Shown here piece after piece: positions 28,575-39,364 of a stretch of DNA of 64,000 bases. The notes under the pieces were generated by a model that was not told the origin of the DNA, searched no databases, and saw only the letters and a program-made list of their open reading frames with translations. Each line of letters starts with the position of its first letter. Position 1 is the stretch's first letter. This stretch comes from Henningerozyma blattae CBS 6284 (Eukaryota; Ascomycota; Saccharomycetes; Saccharomycetales; Saccharomycetaceae), in assembly GCF_000315915.1 (NCBI RefSeq), contig NC_020186.1, positions 558,001-622,000 on the forward strand, given 5' to 3'. The translations under genes and the position numbers were made by a program.

Positions 28575-29351
28575 ATGTTAGAAGCCAAATTTGAAGAAGC
28601 CTCCTTATTTAAAAGAATTATTGATGGTTTTAAAGATTGTGTCCAATTAGTTAATTTCCAATGTAAACAAGACGGTATTATCGCACAAGCTGTTGATGAT
28701 TCTCGTGTTTTATTAGTTTCATTAGAAATTGGTGTTGAAGCTTTCCAAGAATATAGATGTGATCACCCAATTACTTTGGGTATTGACTTAGCATCCTTGA
28801 GTAAGATCTTACGTTGTGGTAATAACAACGATACCTTAACTTTAATTGCTGAAGATACCCCAGATTCTGTAATGTTATTATTTGAAGACACGAAGAAAGA
28901 CCGTATTGCTGAATTCAATTTAAAATTAATGGATATTGATGCTGATTTCTTAAAGATTGAAGAATTAGTTTACGAATCTACATTAAATTTACCAGCAACT
29001 GAATTTGTAAGAGTTGTTCGTGAATTGGGCCAATTAAGTGACTCTTTAAATATTACTGTTACTAAAGAAACTATCAAATTTGCATGTGATGGTGATATTG
29101 GTTCAGGTACCATTATTTTAAGACCTTTTATTAATATGGAAAATCCATCAGAATCTATCAAACTAGAAATGGACCAACCCGTTGAATTAACATTCGGTGC
29201 TAAATATCTTGCAGACATCGTTAAAGGTTCAGCTTTATCTGATAAAGTTGCTATCAGATTATCAAGTGAAGCACCAGCTTTATTCCAATTTGATTTGAAA
29301 GCTGGTTTCCTACAATTCTTCTTAGCACCAAAATTCAATGATGAAGAATAG
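28575..29351 (+). CDS. POL30: PCNA sliding clamp
   Basis: Homotrimeric processivity clamp for DNA polymerases delta and epsilon, loaded by RFC (its Rfc5 subunit is encoded about 10 kb away) and modified by ubiquitin and SUMO. The length is 258 residues, identical to S. cerevisiae. It starts MLEAKFEEASLFKRIIDGFKD, has the conserved DNA-facing basic helix with VQLVNFQC, the centre loop LMDIDADFLKIEE, and the C-terminal FDLKAGFLQFFLAPKFNDEE. Lys164 equivalents lie in the VTKETIKFACDG region. An MCB element upstream fits S-phase expression. Codon use looks strongly biased (GGT, GCT, TTA, AGA), consistent with good expression. Confidence 0.98.
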   Translation: MLEAKFEEASLFKRIIDGFKDCVQLVNFQCKQDGIIAQAVDDSRVLLVSLEIGVEAFQEYRCDHPITLGIDLASLSKILRCGNNNDTLTLIAEDTPDSVMLLFEDTKKDRIAEFNLKLMDIDADFLKIEELVYESTLNLPATEFVRVVRELGQLSDSLNITVTKETIKFACDGDIGSGTIILRPFINMENPSESIKLEMDQPVELTFGAKYLADIVKGSALSDKVAIRLSSEAPALFQFDLKAGFLQFFLAPKFNDEE

Positions 29352-29630
29352 TCAACAGATGAACATATAATCACTAATATTATTCATAAAAAAAGATTAA
29401 AAAACTAAACAATAAAATTAATTAATTATTCATTTCACAACTATTATCCTATAAATATGTATTACGTTTCCTAATTCTAGCTTACCATCCGTTTCAGACC
29501 TCTAGAACTTACATATTACTTTTTTCACTCTTCTGTACCATATTATATGTATTTAATAAACATTGTAATTTTTTTTTCTTCACAAATAATATTTATTAAA
29601 AGCCTCTATCAAGATTATGTAGAATATTTA

Positions 29631-30188
29631 TCATATAACGCCTTTTGAAATGCCAGTTCCATTAGGAGGCACTTCAATGTGTTGTGAAAACGTGGATCTT
29701 CTGCCACATTTTTCTGTTATTGGCAGAATTAATTTAAAAGCATCGCCATGATTCATATAATATCTAAACATTCTTTTCACCCTAATGAAGCCCATGCGTT
29801 CATATAAATTTAAAGCAGCTTTATTTTCTACTTCTGTCTCCAGCATTATTTCGTCACAACCATCAGCAATCATCTTCTCAATGGCAATATTAACTAATTT
29901 TTTGGCAATACCATTACCACGATATTTACTCTCAACTGCTAGCATCCCAATATATCCACGTTTCCTAACGTCTCTATGTACTTCACTTTTGCATATTATA
30001 CAACCAATTGGCATGTCTGGAATATCATCTTCAGAAAATGCTAAATATGCAAATTCTGGCCAGGTATTAAGAAAATACCTGTAAACATATATGGAGTACG
30101 GTTCAGACAAATCGGCATCTATTAGACTTTTCAAATTTTGAAATTGTTCTTGATTATCAAGATCTAGTGGTTTATAAACTATATTCAT
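29631..30188 (-). CDS. MAK3: NatC catalytic subunit Mak3 (Naa30)
   Basis: Catalytic subunit of the NatC N-terminal acetyltransferase, which acetylates proteins starting Met-hydrophobic; in S. cerevisiae it was found through maintenance of the L-A killer virus. The ATG at 30188 gives MNIVYKPLDLDN, matching MEIVYKPLDIRN; eight additional upstream codons would require a GTG start. It is 185 residues, against 176. The GNAT fold is clear: DADLSEPYSIYVYRYFLN, GYIGMLAVE, the acetyl-CoA loop Y89-RGNGIA, and the EVENKAALNLYERMGF C-terminal helix/strand. It lies head to head with ATG11, as MAK3 (YPR051W) lies near ATG11 (YPR049C) in S. cerevisiae. Confidence 0.96.
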   Translation of the reverse strand: MNIVYKPLDLDNQEQFQNLKSLIDADLSEPYSIYVYRYFLNTWPEFAYLAFSEDDIPDMPIGCIICKSEVHRDVRKRGYIGMLAVESKYRGNGIAKKLVNIAIEKMIADGCDEIMLETEVENKAALNLYERMGFIRVKRMFRYYMNHGDAFKLILPITEKCGRRSTFSQHIEVPPNGTGISKGVI

Positions 30189-30480
30189 TTCAAAATTGGG
30201 CCTGAGTTTCACAATATCAAGTATCTGTTTTATGCACCCTTTTTTTGTTGTATTGTTAGCTAGAAATCCTTTAATGCAGTAATAATGTGTAAACTAGATT
30301 TTTTTTTTTATATAGCTAATTTTTTCTAAGGCAAAAAATTAGGGTCTCCAAAGATGAAAAATATTGAAGAGCCTATATAATGTTTAATTCCCCAGAAAAA
30401 AAATAAAGAGAATTTAGATTTTTAAAACTTGAAAATTACCTTTCTACTGGAAAATAGTACCAAAATACCATTTAGAAGGG

Positions 30481-33400
30481 ATGGGAAATGAACTTAAAAA
30501 CATTCCTTTATCTGGAGTTCATATTATAAATACTGTGACGGGGCAAATCACCCATACACAGTTTCAGTTTTTTGTTAATTTAGAAGAATTTAAAATATAT
30601 GCTGCTGCAAGATGCAAACTACCTGTGAATCAATTATTTATTTTATTACAAGACGGCCAGAAATTAACTGTTACTACTTTCCAAGAATGCTCTAAAAAGG
30701 CACACGAAGAGGAAGTATTACAGGAAGTGTACATATTTGATAGAGGATTATTTTCCTTGGGATTACAAAATGATGACGATACAGATGATATGAATGAGTT
30801 AGTAGAAGCTTCAAAAATAATATTAGATAAATTACAACCAGAAGATGCTGTAAACCTTATTCGGCCAATTGAATCGCCCTTAAGTGATGCTGATATACGA
30901 TTAGAAACAATTAATCACAGATTTGTATCGAATATACTTACTACAAATATTGGTTGGCTCACAGCATTGGATATTGATATTCAATATTTGACAGAATCTA
31001 TTCAATCAAAGATGTCTGATATTAATAAGATTTTAAAGGGCTTGAATGTTTGCTCTCGGTATTTAGATTTATATTGTATGGATTCATTTGATTTATTTGA
31101 TTCAAATATAAAATACTTAAACCAGTTGAAGGATTTTGAAAGTTTTAATAAGTGGGAAGAATTTTATGAAAGTACATTAGCTAATTTAAAAGGTATTACG
31201 AATGATCCATTAACCTCCTTTTTAAATAAAAAATCTCTTGATAAAAAGGCGTTGGAAGTTAAAAAACTAGATGTATATCTTCGAAAACATTTTCAAAAGA
31301 TGCAAGAAATTATTGACGAAAATGCAAACTTACAAAAAACATTAAATTTTGAGATTGTTGAATTAGAAAAAAAATATTCTCCCAAGACTTCAAAATCTAC
31401 ATTGGAAGAGACAATGATATCAAAATTTTATGATATTTTATCAACAATGAAAAAGCAACAATCAGTCTTATTATCAAAGAAGGATGATGATTTATCCTGG
31501 ACTAATTTAAGCTCAAAGAATGAAATATACAATCAGCTGATTTATGCAAAAGATAATCAAGTTAAGACTCTTCTAACAATAGCACAGGCTTTGTTTTCTC
31601 AATATGATGAAATAACAACACTTAAAAAGCAATTACAAATTGAAAATATTCAGAAATGGGGTAGAATTGCTACAATTCAAATCAATGTCTCTGAGATAAA
31701 GAAAGAACTTCTTACAAATTGTAATGAAGAATTAAGCATTTATAAAAGCCATCAACTTGTTTTCGCAAAACTAAAAGATTTTCCAATTGTTTATGGATTA
31801 TATCTTATTGAGCTATTACGACGAAAATTATGGATCAATTTCATCTTAAAAGATGGTCTTAACTTTGCTACATCTTATAAGTTGAATTCTCATAACGAAG
31901 AAATAAAAAGGAAAAAGTGGCTGGATAATTTTGGACATTTATTAAATGATTTCAATTTAGAGCTGCCGTCTGAAAAAGAAGACTTAAAAGTGATTAACTG
32001 TTTTTTTGGGCGAGATATAAGTAATCCAGCTACTAACCCAGCTGTAAAATTAAAAAATCAACAAGAAGAAACTTTAACCTCTGTGCTGGAGATTGAAAAC
32101 TTTCTCAATAAATATATTTCATCTTTACAAGACAATGATTTATTTGCAAATTCTGTAGATATTTTGACTAAGAATATCGAAAAAGTTAAGTATTTTCAAC
32201 ATAATGCACTTCTATCAGAAAATAAAAATCCATTACCTACTAAATTTCATAAAAGTTTAACTCAGCCTGTGTTACCTCTTGATCAAAATGAAATATTCCT
32301 AAATAATGCAACAGGTAGTGGGATAGATAATAATAATAAGGTATTGGTAAATGGATTTAGAGACAGAATATCATCCATGAGCAACAAGATGTTCCAATCT
32401 AATGTAATTTCTAATGTATCTTCTAATTCATTATTTCCTACAGTGAAACCAGAAATTGAACGTGAATATTTGCAACTAAAAGATGAGGTTCGAATTTTGC
32501 GCAAAGAAAATGATATGAAGACTTCCAAAATTCAATCCTTGGAATCTCAAATTTCTGACAATAATGTTGAAATACACGCTTATAGAGAAACCTTGACATC
32601 CCTAAATAAGGAGCTTTCTAGATTAATAACTGAAAAAGAGGATAATACAGCACTAAAAAGAGTTAAGGATGCCGAATTTCGAGATCATATTCAAAAAATT
32701 ATTAATCAAAATGTTATTCTAGAAAACAAATTAATATCATCCTCAAAATATTCAGAGAGGCTTGAAATTGAAAATAAAAAACTTCTTAGCTTCGTACTAA
32801 ATATCAAGGTTGAATTAACTCACATGCGAGAAGATTTTTTCAATTACTTTGATAAAGCAAAATCCCAATTAAATCTTATCACACTAAAATATACGAACTT
32901 TAAGAATAAATTACCCAAATCCTTACTCCAACAATTACCAAATGCCTCTAAGAATGCGAGTGTAATAGGCATAAATCAAGTAAATTTTTTCGATCAGTCA
33001 TTGACTTCTCAAACTGATTCTTATATCAACAGTTCTAACAATATGCCACTGAAGCTACTGGAAATGATTGTACAGATTTTTAAAGCTAATGTATGTATTT
33101 TAGAAAATATTGGATTGTTGCCAACTATTGATAAGACTAATAACATTCAGATCATAAGAGTTAGAGGTTTACGAAATAACACCCTAAGTGACAGTACTGC
33201 TGGTAGTATTTCTGATAGCACTTTTTTAATTGACCAAAATGAAAAAATCAAAAGCACATTTTTTAACAACGTTTTCCAAGAATACTCCAATATGAAGAAT
33301 TTCGAACAACAAGAAGTAAATAGCATCGTTGTAAATCCAATATTACAATTATTTAAAAATCACTTGTTGGAAAACGCAGTAGTACGAAGATTTAAAGATA

Positions 33401-33882
33401 TTGAATCATTAGCCAAAAGATATAAAAAAGAAAGTAAATTTAGAAAAAGTGTTTTGGAAACATACAAAAAAGAAAAGATTACTTTGAAGAATTTTGAGAT
33501 TGGTGACCTGGCATTATTTTTACCAATGAGTGATATTTCGATTCCTATTGATTCTAAAGCATCATCTGTTAATTCCTCCTTTTCATCGGTGGATCTTTCA
33601 ACACCTCCAACGTCAGAGATGTTGATGAACAAGGCAATGTCATCAATTTCGATAGACACATCATCTAGAAGAAAGTCTAATTATTCTTGGGCAGCTTTTA
33701 CAGCATATGGTGAAACTAAACGTTATATTTTGAAAGAAGATACAAAGGTTCCGGAAGGTAATGACTGGTTCTTGGGAAGAATAGTAGCTTTGCAAAATAA
33801 AGTTGTAACAGAAGAAGAGCCAAATCGCTATAAACTACCGCTCGGTTCCCAATGGTGTAAAGTTAGTGCTACTATAATATGA
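30481..33882 (+). CDS. ATG11: Selective-autophagy scaffold Atg11
   Basis: Scaffold for selective autophagy (Cvt pathway, mitophagy, pexophagy) that binds receptors such as Atg19, Atg32 and Atg36 and activates Atg1. It is 1133 residues, compared with 1178 in S. cerevisiae. The N-terminal region is ubiquitin-like (HIINTVTGQITHTQFQFFV, then AAARCKLPVNQLFILLQDG). Extensive coiled coils follow, strongest around 650-800 with heptads near REYLQLKDEVRILRKENDM. The C-terminal claw-like domain includes FEIGDLALFLPM and RYKLPLGSQWCKVSATII. It sits tail to tail with TAH18 (YPR048W), the same arrangement as in S. cerevisiae YPR048W-YPR049C. Confidence 0.95.
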   Translation: MGNELKNIPLSGVHIINTVTGQITHTQFQFFVNLEEFKIYAAARCKLPVNQLFILLQDGQKLTVTTFQECSKKAHEEEVLQEVYIFDRGLFSLGLQNDDDTDDMNELVEASKIILDKLQPEDAVNLIRPIESPLSDADIRLETINHRFVSNILTTNIGWLTALDIDIQYLTESIQSKMSDINKILKGLNVCSRYLDLYCMDSFDLFDSNIKYLNQLKDFESFNKWEEFYESTLANLKGITNDPLTSFLNKKSLDKKALEVKKLDVYLRKHFQKMQEIIDENANLQKTLNFEIVELEKKYSPKTSKSTLEETMISKFYDILSTMKKQQSVLLSKKDDDLSWTNLSSKNEIYNQLIYAKDNQVKTLLTIAQALFSQYDEITTLKKQLQIENIQKWGRIATIQINVSEIKKELLTNCNEELSIYKSHQLVFAKLKDFPIVYGLYLIELLRRKLWINFILKDGLNFATSYKLNSHNEEIKRKKWLDNFGHLLNDFNLELPSEKEDLKVINCFFGRDISNPATNPAVKLKNQQEETLTSVLEIENFLNKYISSLQDNDLFANSVDILTKNIEKVKYFQHNALLSENKNPLPTKFHKSLTQPVLPLDQNEIFLNNATGSGIDNNNKVLVNGFRDRISSMSNKMFQSNVISNVSSNSLFPTVKPEIEREYLQLKDEVRILRKENDMKTSKIQSLESQISDNNVEIHAYRETLTSLNKELSRLITEKEDNTALKRVKDAEFRDHIQKIINQNVILENKLISSSKYSERLEIENKKLLSFVLNIKVELTHMREDFFNYFDKAKSQLNLITLKYTNFKNKLPKSLLQQLPNASKNASVIGINQVNFFDQSLTSQTDSYINSSNNMPLKLLEMIVQIFKANVCILENIGLLPTIDKTNNIQIIRVRGLRNNTLSDSTAGSISDSTFLIDQNEKIKSTFFNNVFQEYSNMKNFEQQEVNSIVVNPILQLFKNHLLENAVVRRFKDIESLAKRYKKESKFRKSVLETYKKEKITLKNFEIGDLALFLPMSDISIPIDSKASSVNSSFSSVDLSTPPTSEMLMNKAMSSISIDTSSRRKSNYSWAAFTAYGETKRYILKEDTKVPEGNDWFLGRIVALQNKVVTEEEPNRYKLPLGSQWCKVSATII

Positions 33883-34067
33883 TATTATATACTTATCAAA
33901 GACAATGTGCAATACGCTTTATTATACGTATTTATTAATATTAGAAGAGATATATAAGTCTATCAAAAAGGTTTGTAATTTAGCCTCTCTATGTAATATT
34001 AAGATTGCAGTCTCCAGTTACACAAATATAGAACTCCCACTAAAATTTGAGGTATTATTGGTTACAA

Positions 34068-35969
34068 TTACCATGTTTCTTGTAAATATCTGTCTTCTTT
34101 CTCCATGTTTGAGAGATACTTCTCAGCATCTGTAGGAGTACTAAATTCCCCCCATTTTTTTAACATTTCTACAAATGTTAACCTTACTTGGACAGGCATC
34201 TTTCCAGAAGATCCACATAAATAGAAATAAGCATTTTGCTTAACAATGAGCTTTGTTAGCTCTTTTCCATGTTTCCAAAGAATATCTTGGACATATTTTA
34301 CATCTGGAGAAGCTTCACGATCTCTTGAAAAGCAGGTATATAACTTTATCTTCCCAGTTGAGTCCCAATTTTCAAGGATATCACGATAGATAAAATCTTT
34401 ATGGAAATATCTATTTCCGAAATACAAAGTGATATCATTAGCAAAATCAGATCTAATAAATGACATCATTGGTGCGATACCAACACCTGGGCTAACCAAT
34501 ATCCAAGGTTTAGTTTTCTGTTTCTTTACCAATAAATTATTATTAAATATTTTGTATCTTAATCTATCACCCTTGTTTAGGGAAGACATATAAGTCGTAC
34601 AAACACCTTTCCTGATATGTCTTAGGATCGTTCTATATTTTACGATAGCAACAGTCAATTCAATACATGGATCATTTGGTGCACTTGAGATTGAGTACAA
34701 ACGTGGTTTAATAATTGGTAAATAGTCAGCAGCATATTCCCATGGTAATCTGAGTGATAGGAAGTCCTCTAAAACTTCTAATATAGATCGTCTTGGTCTA
34801 TTACAATAATCAAATAAGTCTTGCATATCTTCGCTAGTCCCAAACTGATATAATTTTTCTCGTTGATCGTCCAGCTGTTCTTTACCACGTTCTAATCTTT
34901 TCTGATCAGTTGCAAACATCCATACTTTTAAGAAAAAGCTGCTTCTTGGTACACTAGATATATCAAAATGGTATTTCAATAGATTTCTCAACGTTATTGC
35001 TTCAATTACACCACCATTTTGTAAATCCTTTGGAATTCCATTGGTAAATTTTAATGGTTTATCCGCGACAGCTTTCCAATGTGGTTGTACATCTAAAAAC
35101 CGCATTACTGCCTCATCTGAATTACATGGAAATATTGCCGCAGTATCACCAGGAGAATATTCATCATTTGATTTCTCACCTTTGAATACAAATTTTCTAA
35201 TATCTTGAAAATGATCTTCAGAAGTTATTCGAACATTTTCAACAATATTAGCGTACTTGATAGATGAATCATGTAAAAATTTGTTTTGTTCATCCTGATT
35301 CCCATTAAGTTCGAGTGATCTTATTAAAGATTCGGTGGTTTTGGAATCTGTATCTAGCTCTAAGAAAGATGGTGGCTGTAAATATAATTCTTTATCAATA
35401 GGTTCACGGTTTATAATTTGGCCGTTGACTTTTCTATTGGGGAATCTGTCCATTAAATAAGCAACGATCTTTTTTTCAAACTCAAAATAGACACTCTCAA
35501 TCCCAGCACCAGTGTTTTTATTACTCCCAGCCATTGAAATTTCATCAGCTTCTAATCTATCAAAAATTTCATTAGCGCCTAATTGATTAACAATTCTTTC
35601 TTCTAGCATTCTAATTGCGTAATTAAATTTTGGATAAGAGAAATCACCAAGACCTAAAAATCCCACATTAATATGATTTAGGAAATTAGTTGGCAATTGT
35701 TTCTTCTTCAAAAATGACCATAGAGTGTTTAATCTATCATCACCAGTAGCTCTCTCCCAAACATTTCTTGGTAATTCACCCTGGCCCGTAGTAGAACAGA
35801 TAATAAATAAGTACTTGCAACTAATAATATCCTCGATGTTATAATCTGCCAAAGTACTTAGAGTATGATCGAAATGAAGTCTATGGAGTTTATGGGATAG
35901 AACAGTAGCAAAATCATGTGCATTCCCTGTTTCTGACCCATATAAAAGAGCAATTTTCTTGGCAGCCAT
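34068..35969 (-). CDS. TAH18: Diflavin reductase Tah18
   Basis: NADPH-dependent electron donor to Dre2 in cytosolic iron-sulphur cluster assembly; it also supplies electrons for diphthamide synthesis and ribonucleotide-reductase cofactor assembly. It is 633 residues, against 623. The domain order is that of the cytochrome P450 reductase family: an N-terminal FMN flavodoxin domain (LLYGSETGNAHDFA at about 8-21), an FAD-binding ferredoxin-reductase domain with PRLYSISSAPND, and an NADPH domain with SPGVGIAPMMSFIR, FGNRYFHKDFIYRD and YLCGSSGKMPVQVR. It lacks a membrane anchor, as expected for the soluble enzyme. MSF1 follows upstream on the same strand, in S. cerevisiae order. Confidence 0.97.
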   Translation of the reverse strand: MAAKKIALLYGSETGNAHDFATVLSHKLHRLHFDHTLSTLADYNIEDIISCKYLFIICSTTGQGELPRNVWERATGDDRLNTLWSFLKKKQLPTNFLNHINVGFLGLGDFSYPKFNYAIRMLEERIVNQLGANEIFDRLEADEISMAGSNKNTGAGIESVYFEFEKKIVAYLMDRFPNRKVNGQIINREPIDKELYLQPPSFLELDTDSKTTESLIRSLELNGNQDEQNKFLHDSSIKYANIVENVRITSEDHFQDIRKFVFKGEKSNDEYSPGDTAAIFPCNSDEAVMRFLDVQPHWKAVADKPLKFTNGIPKDLQNGGVIEAITLRNLLKYHFDISSVPRSSFFLKVWMFATDQKRLERGKEQLDDQREKLYQFGTSEDMQDLFDYCNRPRRSILEVLEDFLSLRLPWEYAADYLPIIKPRLYSISSAPNDPCIELTVAIVKYRTILRHIRKGVCTTYMSSLNKGDRLRYKIFNNNLLVKKQKTKPWILVSPGVGIAPMMSFIRSDFANDITLYFGNRYFHKDFIYRDILENWDSTGKIKLYTCFSRDREASPDVKYVQDILWKHGKELTKLIVKQNAYFYLCGSSGKMPVQVRLTFVEMLKKWGEFSTPTDAEKYLSNMEKEDRYLQETW

Positions 35970-36354
35970 AGTTAATGTGCCTCAGTATAGCAACTTGGTT
36001 TGAATTGGACTTGAGACAGTATAACAAATTAAAATTTTCAGAATGGATTATATGTATTTTAAGGTTTTAATAAGTTTTCTTTTTATCTGATGCTTAGCTA
36101 AGATTTGAATCTCATCGGTTTTTTCCAACTGCACCGATTTTCTGCGAGTATTAGTAATAAGACATTCGCGGCTGTCACAATCTCATGAGTTATTAGTGAC
36201 TCTTAATAAATATATTTTATTTTTTCTCATGAAAATTAGAATGATATATTTAAAAATGAATCTGATGGATAAATAATCTATTACATATAACTATACATAC
36301 ATACATATATATAAGAATCCATCAATAGAATATTTACAGGGGAAATAACATTCT
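35970..36354. other. Spacer TAH18-MSF1
   Basis: 385 bp with the TAH18 promoter and the MSF1 3' flank. It contains TGACTC (36197-36202), a Gcn4-type half match, and a short ATAC repeat near 36290-36306. The Gcn4 reading is weak. Confidence 0.4.
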
Positions 36355-37803
36355 TCAACGCAATTCAACATTGTATTTTTCAACTATAGCTTCGCAAACT
36401 TTCTGTTGTAAATCATTAATCTCTGAATTAGTTATATTTCTATCCATTGACTGATAAAATATTCTGTAAGATACAGATACTTGATTGTTGCGAGTATTTG
36501 TAAAAACGTCTACTAATTTTACACTACCCACCAGATCTGATCCAATGCCTCTAACTATTTCGGTAACATCATTGTCATTAATATCCTTTTTAGTTAAACC
36601 TTTTGGTAGCCAGAATGAAACATCACGGCTAGTCCCTGGATATCTAGAGTATGGTTGAAATGTTGTAATTTTTCCTTTTTGGAACTGGTTTTGAAATCTC
36701 TTATCATGAGACCAGAATAAACGAATATCAAGAATATCAAATAAGAGCATAGCAATACGATCCAATCCAAGTCCAAATGCCCAAGCAATTGATGAATCTT
36801 TTTCATAACCACTTCTTAATAATAGATCTTCACGAACAATCCCACATCCACATAATTCTAACCAATCATTTTGCCACCAGACTTCAATTTCCCAAGAAGG
36901 GGCAGTCCAAGGAAAGTATGCCCTAATCCATCTTGCTTTCAACTCAGTAGGAATCTCACATTTGTAATTTGAGTCATTTTTTTGTAATAATTTCATGCTT
37001 TCAATTTTTTGATTAAAAACTTCAGAGACAACTAGTTCAATTGATCTTTTTAAATGTTGAGAACATAAGTTAACCTCTAAATCACTCATATAATCTTGTT
37101 TGGGGTTAGCTTCTAATGAAACATCATCTGATACTAAAGTAATTTTTAACTTTTCTTGAGCCAATTGATCTTCTAATTGCTTAATATCCTTTCTTAATTT
37201 ATTTATATGTTCTTGAGGATCATCAGGATTACGTTTCCAAGCACAAGCCCCTTCCATTTGATGGAAAGCTGGATAATGGTTTCTATCAATTTCATCCCTT
37301 CTGTAAACATCCGCAGATATTAAAAACCCAGTCTTGTCAGTTAATTGTTCAGGTGGTATATTAGAGTTTTTGTCTTTGGAGAGGAAATTTTTTATTCTTT
37401 GGAAACATGGAATTTCATGAGCAGAAGTATGAGTTCTTAATAGAAATTCTTTGTTTATATAGTAAGTATCAGTTTTAGCTCTACCTGGATGATCTGGTAG
37501 AAATCCTAAAGAATCAAAATTATCATAAACTGAAACTACTGGTTTGAAATTATTATAAGTTTTAAAATTATTTGAAGTTGAATTCAATTTTTCTTCAATC
37601 ATTGTTCTTAAGATACCAACTGGATGATTCTCATTAAGATGAAGATTCCTGCCAACCAATGCTAGTGTGTTGGGTGTTACATTTGTCATTGAATCATCAG
37701 TTTTAAATGTTTTACCATCAATATCTATTGTTTTAGGGAGTGCGGATGAGTAGTATTTCAATCCGCTTCTAATTAATGTTTGTCGTAATGGAACTAATAT
37801 CAT
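36355..37803 (-). CDS. MSF1: Mitochondrial phenylalanyl-tRNA synthetase
   Basis: Monomeric class II synthetase that charges mitochondrial tRNA-Phe. It is 482 residues, against 469 in S. cerevisiae Msf1. An N-terminal presequence-like region (basic, with SALPKTIDIDGKTFKT following) precedes the catalytic core. The core shows TSAHEI, the VYRRDEIDRNHYPAFHQMEGACAW block (class II motif 2), ARWIRAYFPWTAPSWEIEVWW and the motif 3-like AWAFGLGLDRIAMLLFDI. The C-terminal anticodon-binding/FDX-ACB domain starts near PYSRYPGTSRDVSFWLP. It starts with ATG at 37803, divergent from MRPL16. Confidence 0.97.
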   Translation of the reverse strand: MILVPLRQTLIRSGLKYYSSALPKTIDIDGKTFKTDDSMTNVTPNTLALVGRNLHLNENHPVGILRTMIEEKLNSTSNNFKTYNNFKPVVSVYDNFDSLGFLPDHPGRAKTDTYYINKEFLLRTHTSAHEIPCFQRIKNFLSKDKNSNIPPEQLTDKTGFLISADVYRRDEIDRNHYPAFHQMEGACAWKRNPDDPQEHINKLRKDIKQLEDQLAQEKLKITLVSDDVSLEANPKQDYMSDLEVNLCSQHLKRSIELVVSEVFNQKIESMKLLQKNDSNYKCEIPTELKARWIRAYFPWTAPSWEIEVWWQNDWLELCGCGIVREDLLLRSGYEKDSSIAWAFGLGLDRIAMLLFDILDIRLFWSHDKRFQNQFQKGKITTFQPYSRYPGTSRDVSFWLPKGLTKKDINDNDVTEIVRGIGSDLVGSVKLVDVFTNTRNNQVSVSYRIFYQSMDRNITNSEINDLQQKVCEAIVEKYNVELR

Positions 37804-38456
37804 ATTTTGTAAGATGTATTAGAAAAATACTATTTGAATTGCTCTTTCAATTCTTTTTAAATATTGTTTTTTTTTGTTTCACTTTAATTTACCTAAGGTA
37901 AGGGTATTATTTTTTTTTCAAAATATAACTATGAAATTCGGATACTAAAATATTATATCTTGTTTGAACTATGAGATGCAAGAGAATTTAACAACAATAT
38001 AGAACCTTAAGTTAAAAAGCCAATTAATTGATGCTTGTTTGACCTTTTTAAAGTTTACTTATTTAAATTTGTTATAGTTATATAGCTAATTCATTCTCCT
38101 TTTAGCGAATATGTCTACAACTTAATGTATTAATAAAAACGGCATTATAGTGATTGTAAAAATTCTTAAACCATCCTGAAATCTAAATTAGCACAAGATA
38201 TCTATCATATATATATTTTTTATTGTTTATAACTTACTGTTTAATTTGTTAACTGTTTTATTTTATTTAATATGACATTTATATAATTTTCAATATTAGT
38301 TTTTTATTTTTTTATAATAACGGAGATATTTTTGATATTAAAAAGTTGATTAAGATTTATTGTTTAAAAATAAAAAAAAATCAATAATTAAGAATTAAGG
38401 ATTAAGAAGTTGACACAATTGTACATAATAGCAAATTAAAAAAAAAATAAAATAAA
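37804..38456. promoter_or_regulatory. Divergent promoter MSF1 / MRPL16
   Basis: 653 bp between two genes for mitochondrial translation facing away from each other. It is extremely AT-rich with several T- and A-runs; no known factor motif is convincingly present. This is also a junction where S. cerevisiae chromosome XVI-type order meets chromosome II left-arm order. Confidence 0.45.
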
Positions 38457-39170
38457 ATGATAGCACCAAATATATTCGGGAATGTTTTAAAATCTAGCAT
38501 ATCAAAATCAGTGACTCCACCAATCTTATCAATCCGTAGTGGGTTACCTTTAATCAATGTAAATATTTCTAATATTCGTTATAAACATGAATATGCTCCA
38601 AGATTTAAAGAATTTAGTAAAAAACACAAGGGCCGTGTTCCAGTTAGAATAGGTGGATCAGTTAAAGGCTCTACTTTAAAATTTGGTGATTATGGTATTC
38701 GATTAAAATCCGAAGGGACAAGAATCACTGCTAAACAATTAAAGGAAGCCGATGATGCCATTATGAGATATATTAGACCTTTGATAAATGGTAAATTATG
38801 GAGAAGGTTATCTACCAATGTAGCAGTATGTGTTAAAGGTAATGAAACTAGAATGGGTAAAGGTAAAGGTGGTTTTGATCATTGGATGGTTCGTGTACCC
38901 ACAGGGAAAATCTTATTTGAAATGAGAGGTGATGATTTACATGAAAGAGTTGCTAGAGAGGCATTTAGAAAAGCTGGTAGTAAATTACCAGGGATATATG
39001 AATTTGTTGATAAAAATTCATTAGCAAGAGTAGGGCTTCATAGTTTTCGTGATGTAAATAAGATACCAAAAGTGAATTACTTTGAAGAATTAACCAAAAA
39101 CCCAACTAAAGAATATTTAAATATCATGCGTTCCAAAGAACCAATGTATAGAGAATACAGAGGTCGTTAA
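38457..39170 (+). CDS. MRPL16: Mitochondrial ribosomal protein uL16m
   Basis: Large-subunit mitoribosomal protein of the bacterial L16 family, located near the peptidyl-transferase region. It is 237 residues, against 232. The first 40 residues form a mitochondrial targeting region rich in Ser, Lys and Arg with no acidic residues. Then the conserved L16 body appears: [48 protein letters not shown] and the family signature [20 protein letters not shown]. It ends with [10 protein letters not shown]. The S. cerevisiae gene is YBL038W. Confidence 0.97.
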   Translation: MIAPNIFGNVLKSSISKSVTPPILSIRSGLPLINVNISNIRYKHEYAPRFKEFSKKHKGRVPVRIGGSVKGSTLKFGDYGIRLKSEGTRITAKQLKEADDAIMRYIRPLINGKLWRRLSTNVAVCVKGNETRMGKGKGGFDHWMVRVPTGKILFEMRGDDLHERVAREAFRKAGSKLPGIYEFVDKNSLARVGLHSFRDVNKIPKVNYFEELTKNPTKEYLNIMRSKEPMYREYRGR

Positions 39171-39330
39171 TTATATTATGCATACAAAACATATATGTGA
39201 AATGGAATGGCCATAAGCCCATATATATATATGGTAATAATAATTGGTTTATATATGAATTTAATAAAGAGCATGTAAATATAATCTTAATATGTAATGA
39301 CAGAATGTATATGTATGTACGTGTATAAGT

Positions 39331-39360
39331 GTGCGTGTACGTGTGCGTGTACGTGTGCGT
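39331..39360. repeat. GT-rich 12-bp tandem repeat
   Basis: About 2.5 copies of GTGCGTGTACGT in the 3' flank shared by the convergent MRPL16 and RFC5 genes, ending just before the RFC5 stop codon (39365-39367). The alternating purine-pyrimidine sequence could adopt Z-form DNA. It extends leftward as looser GTAT/GTAC repeats to about 39306. Confidence 0.8.
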
Positions 39361-39364
39361 TTGT

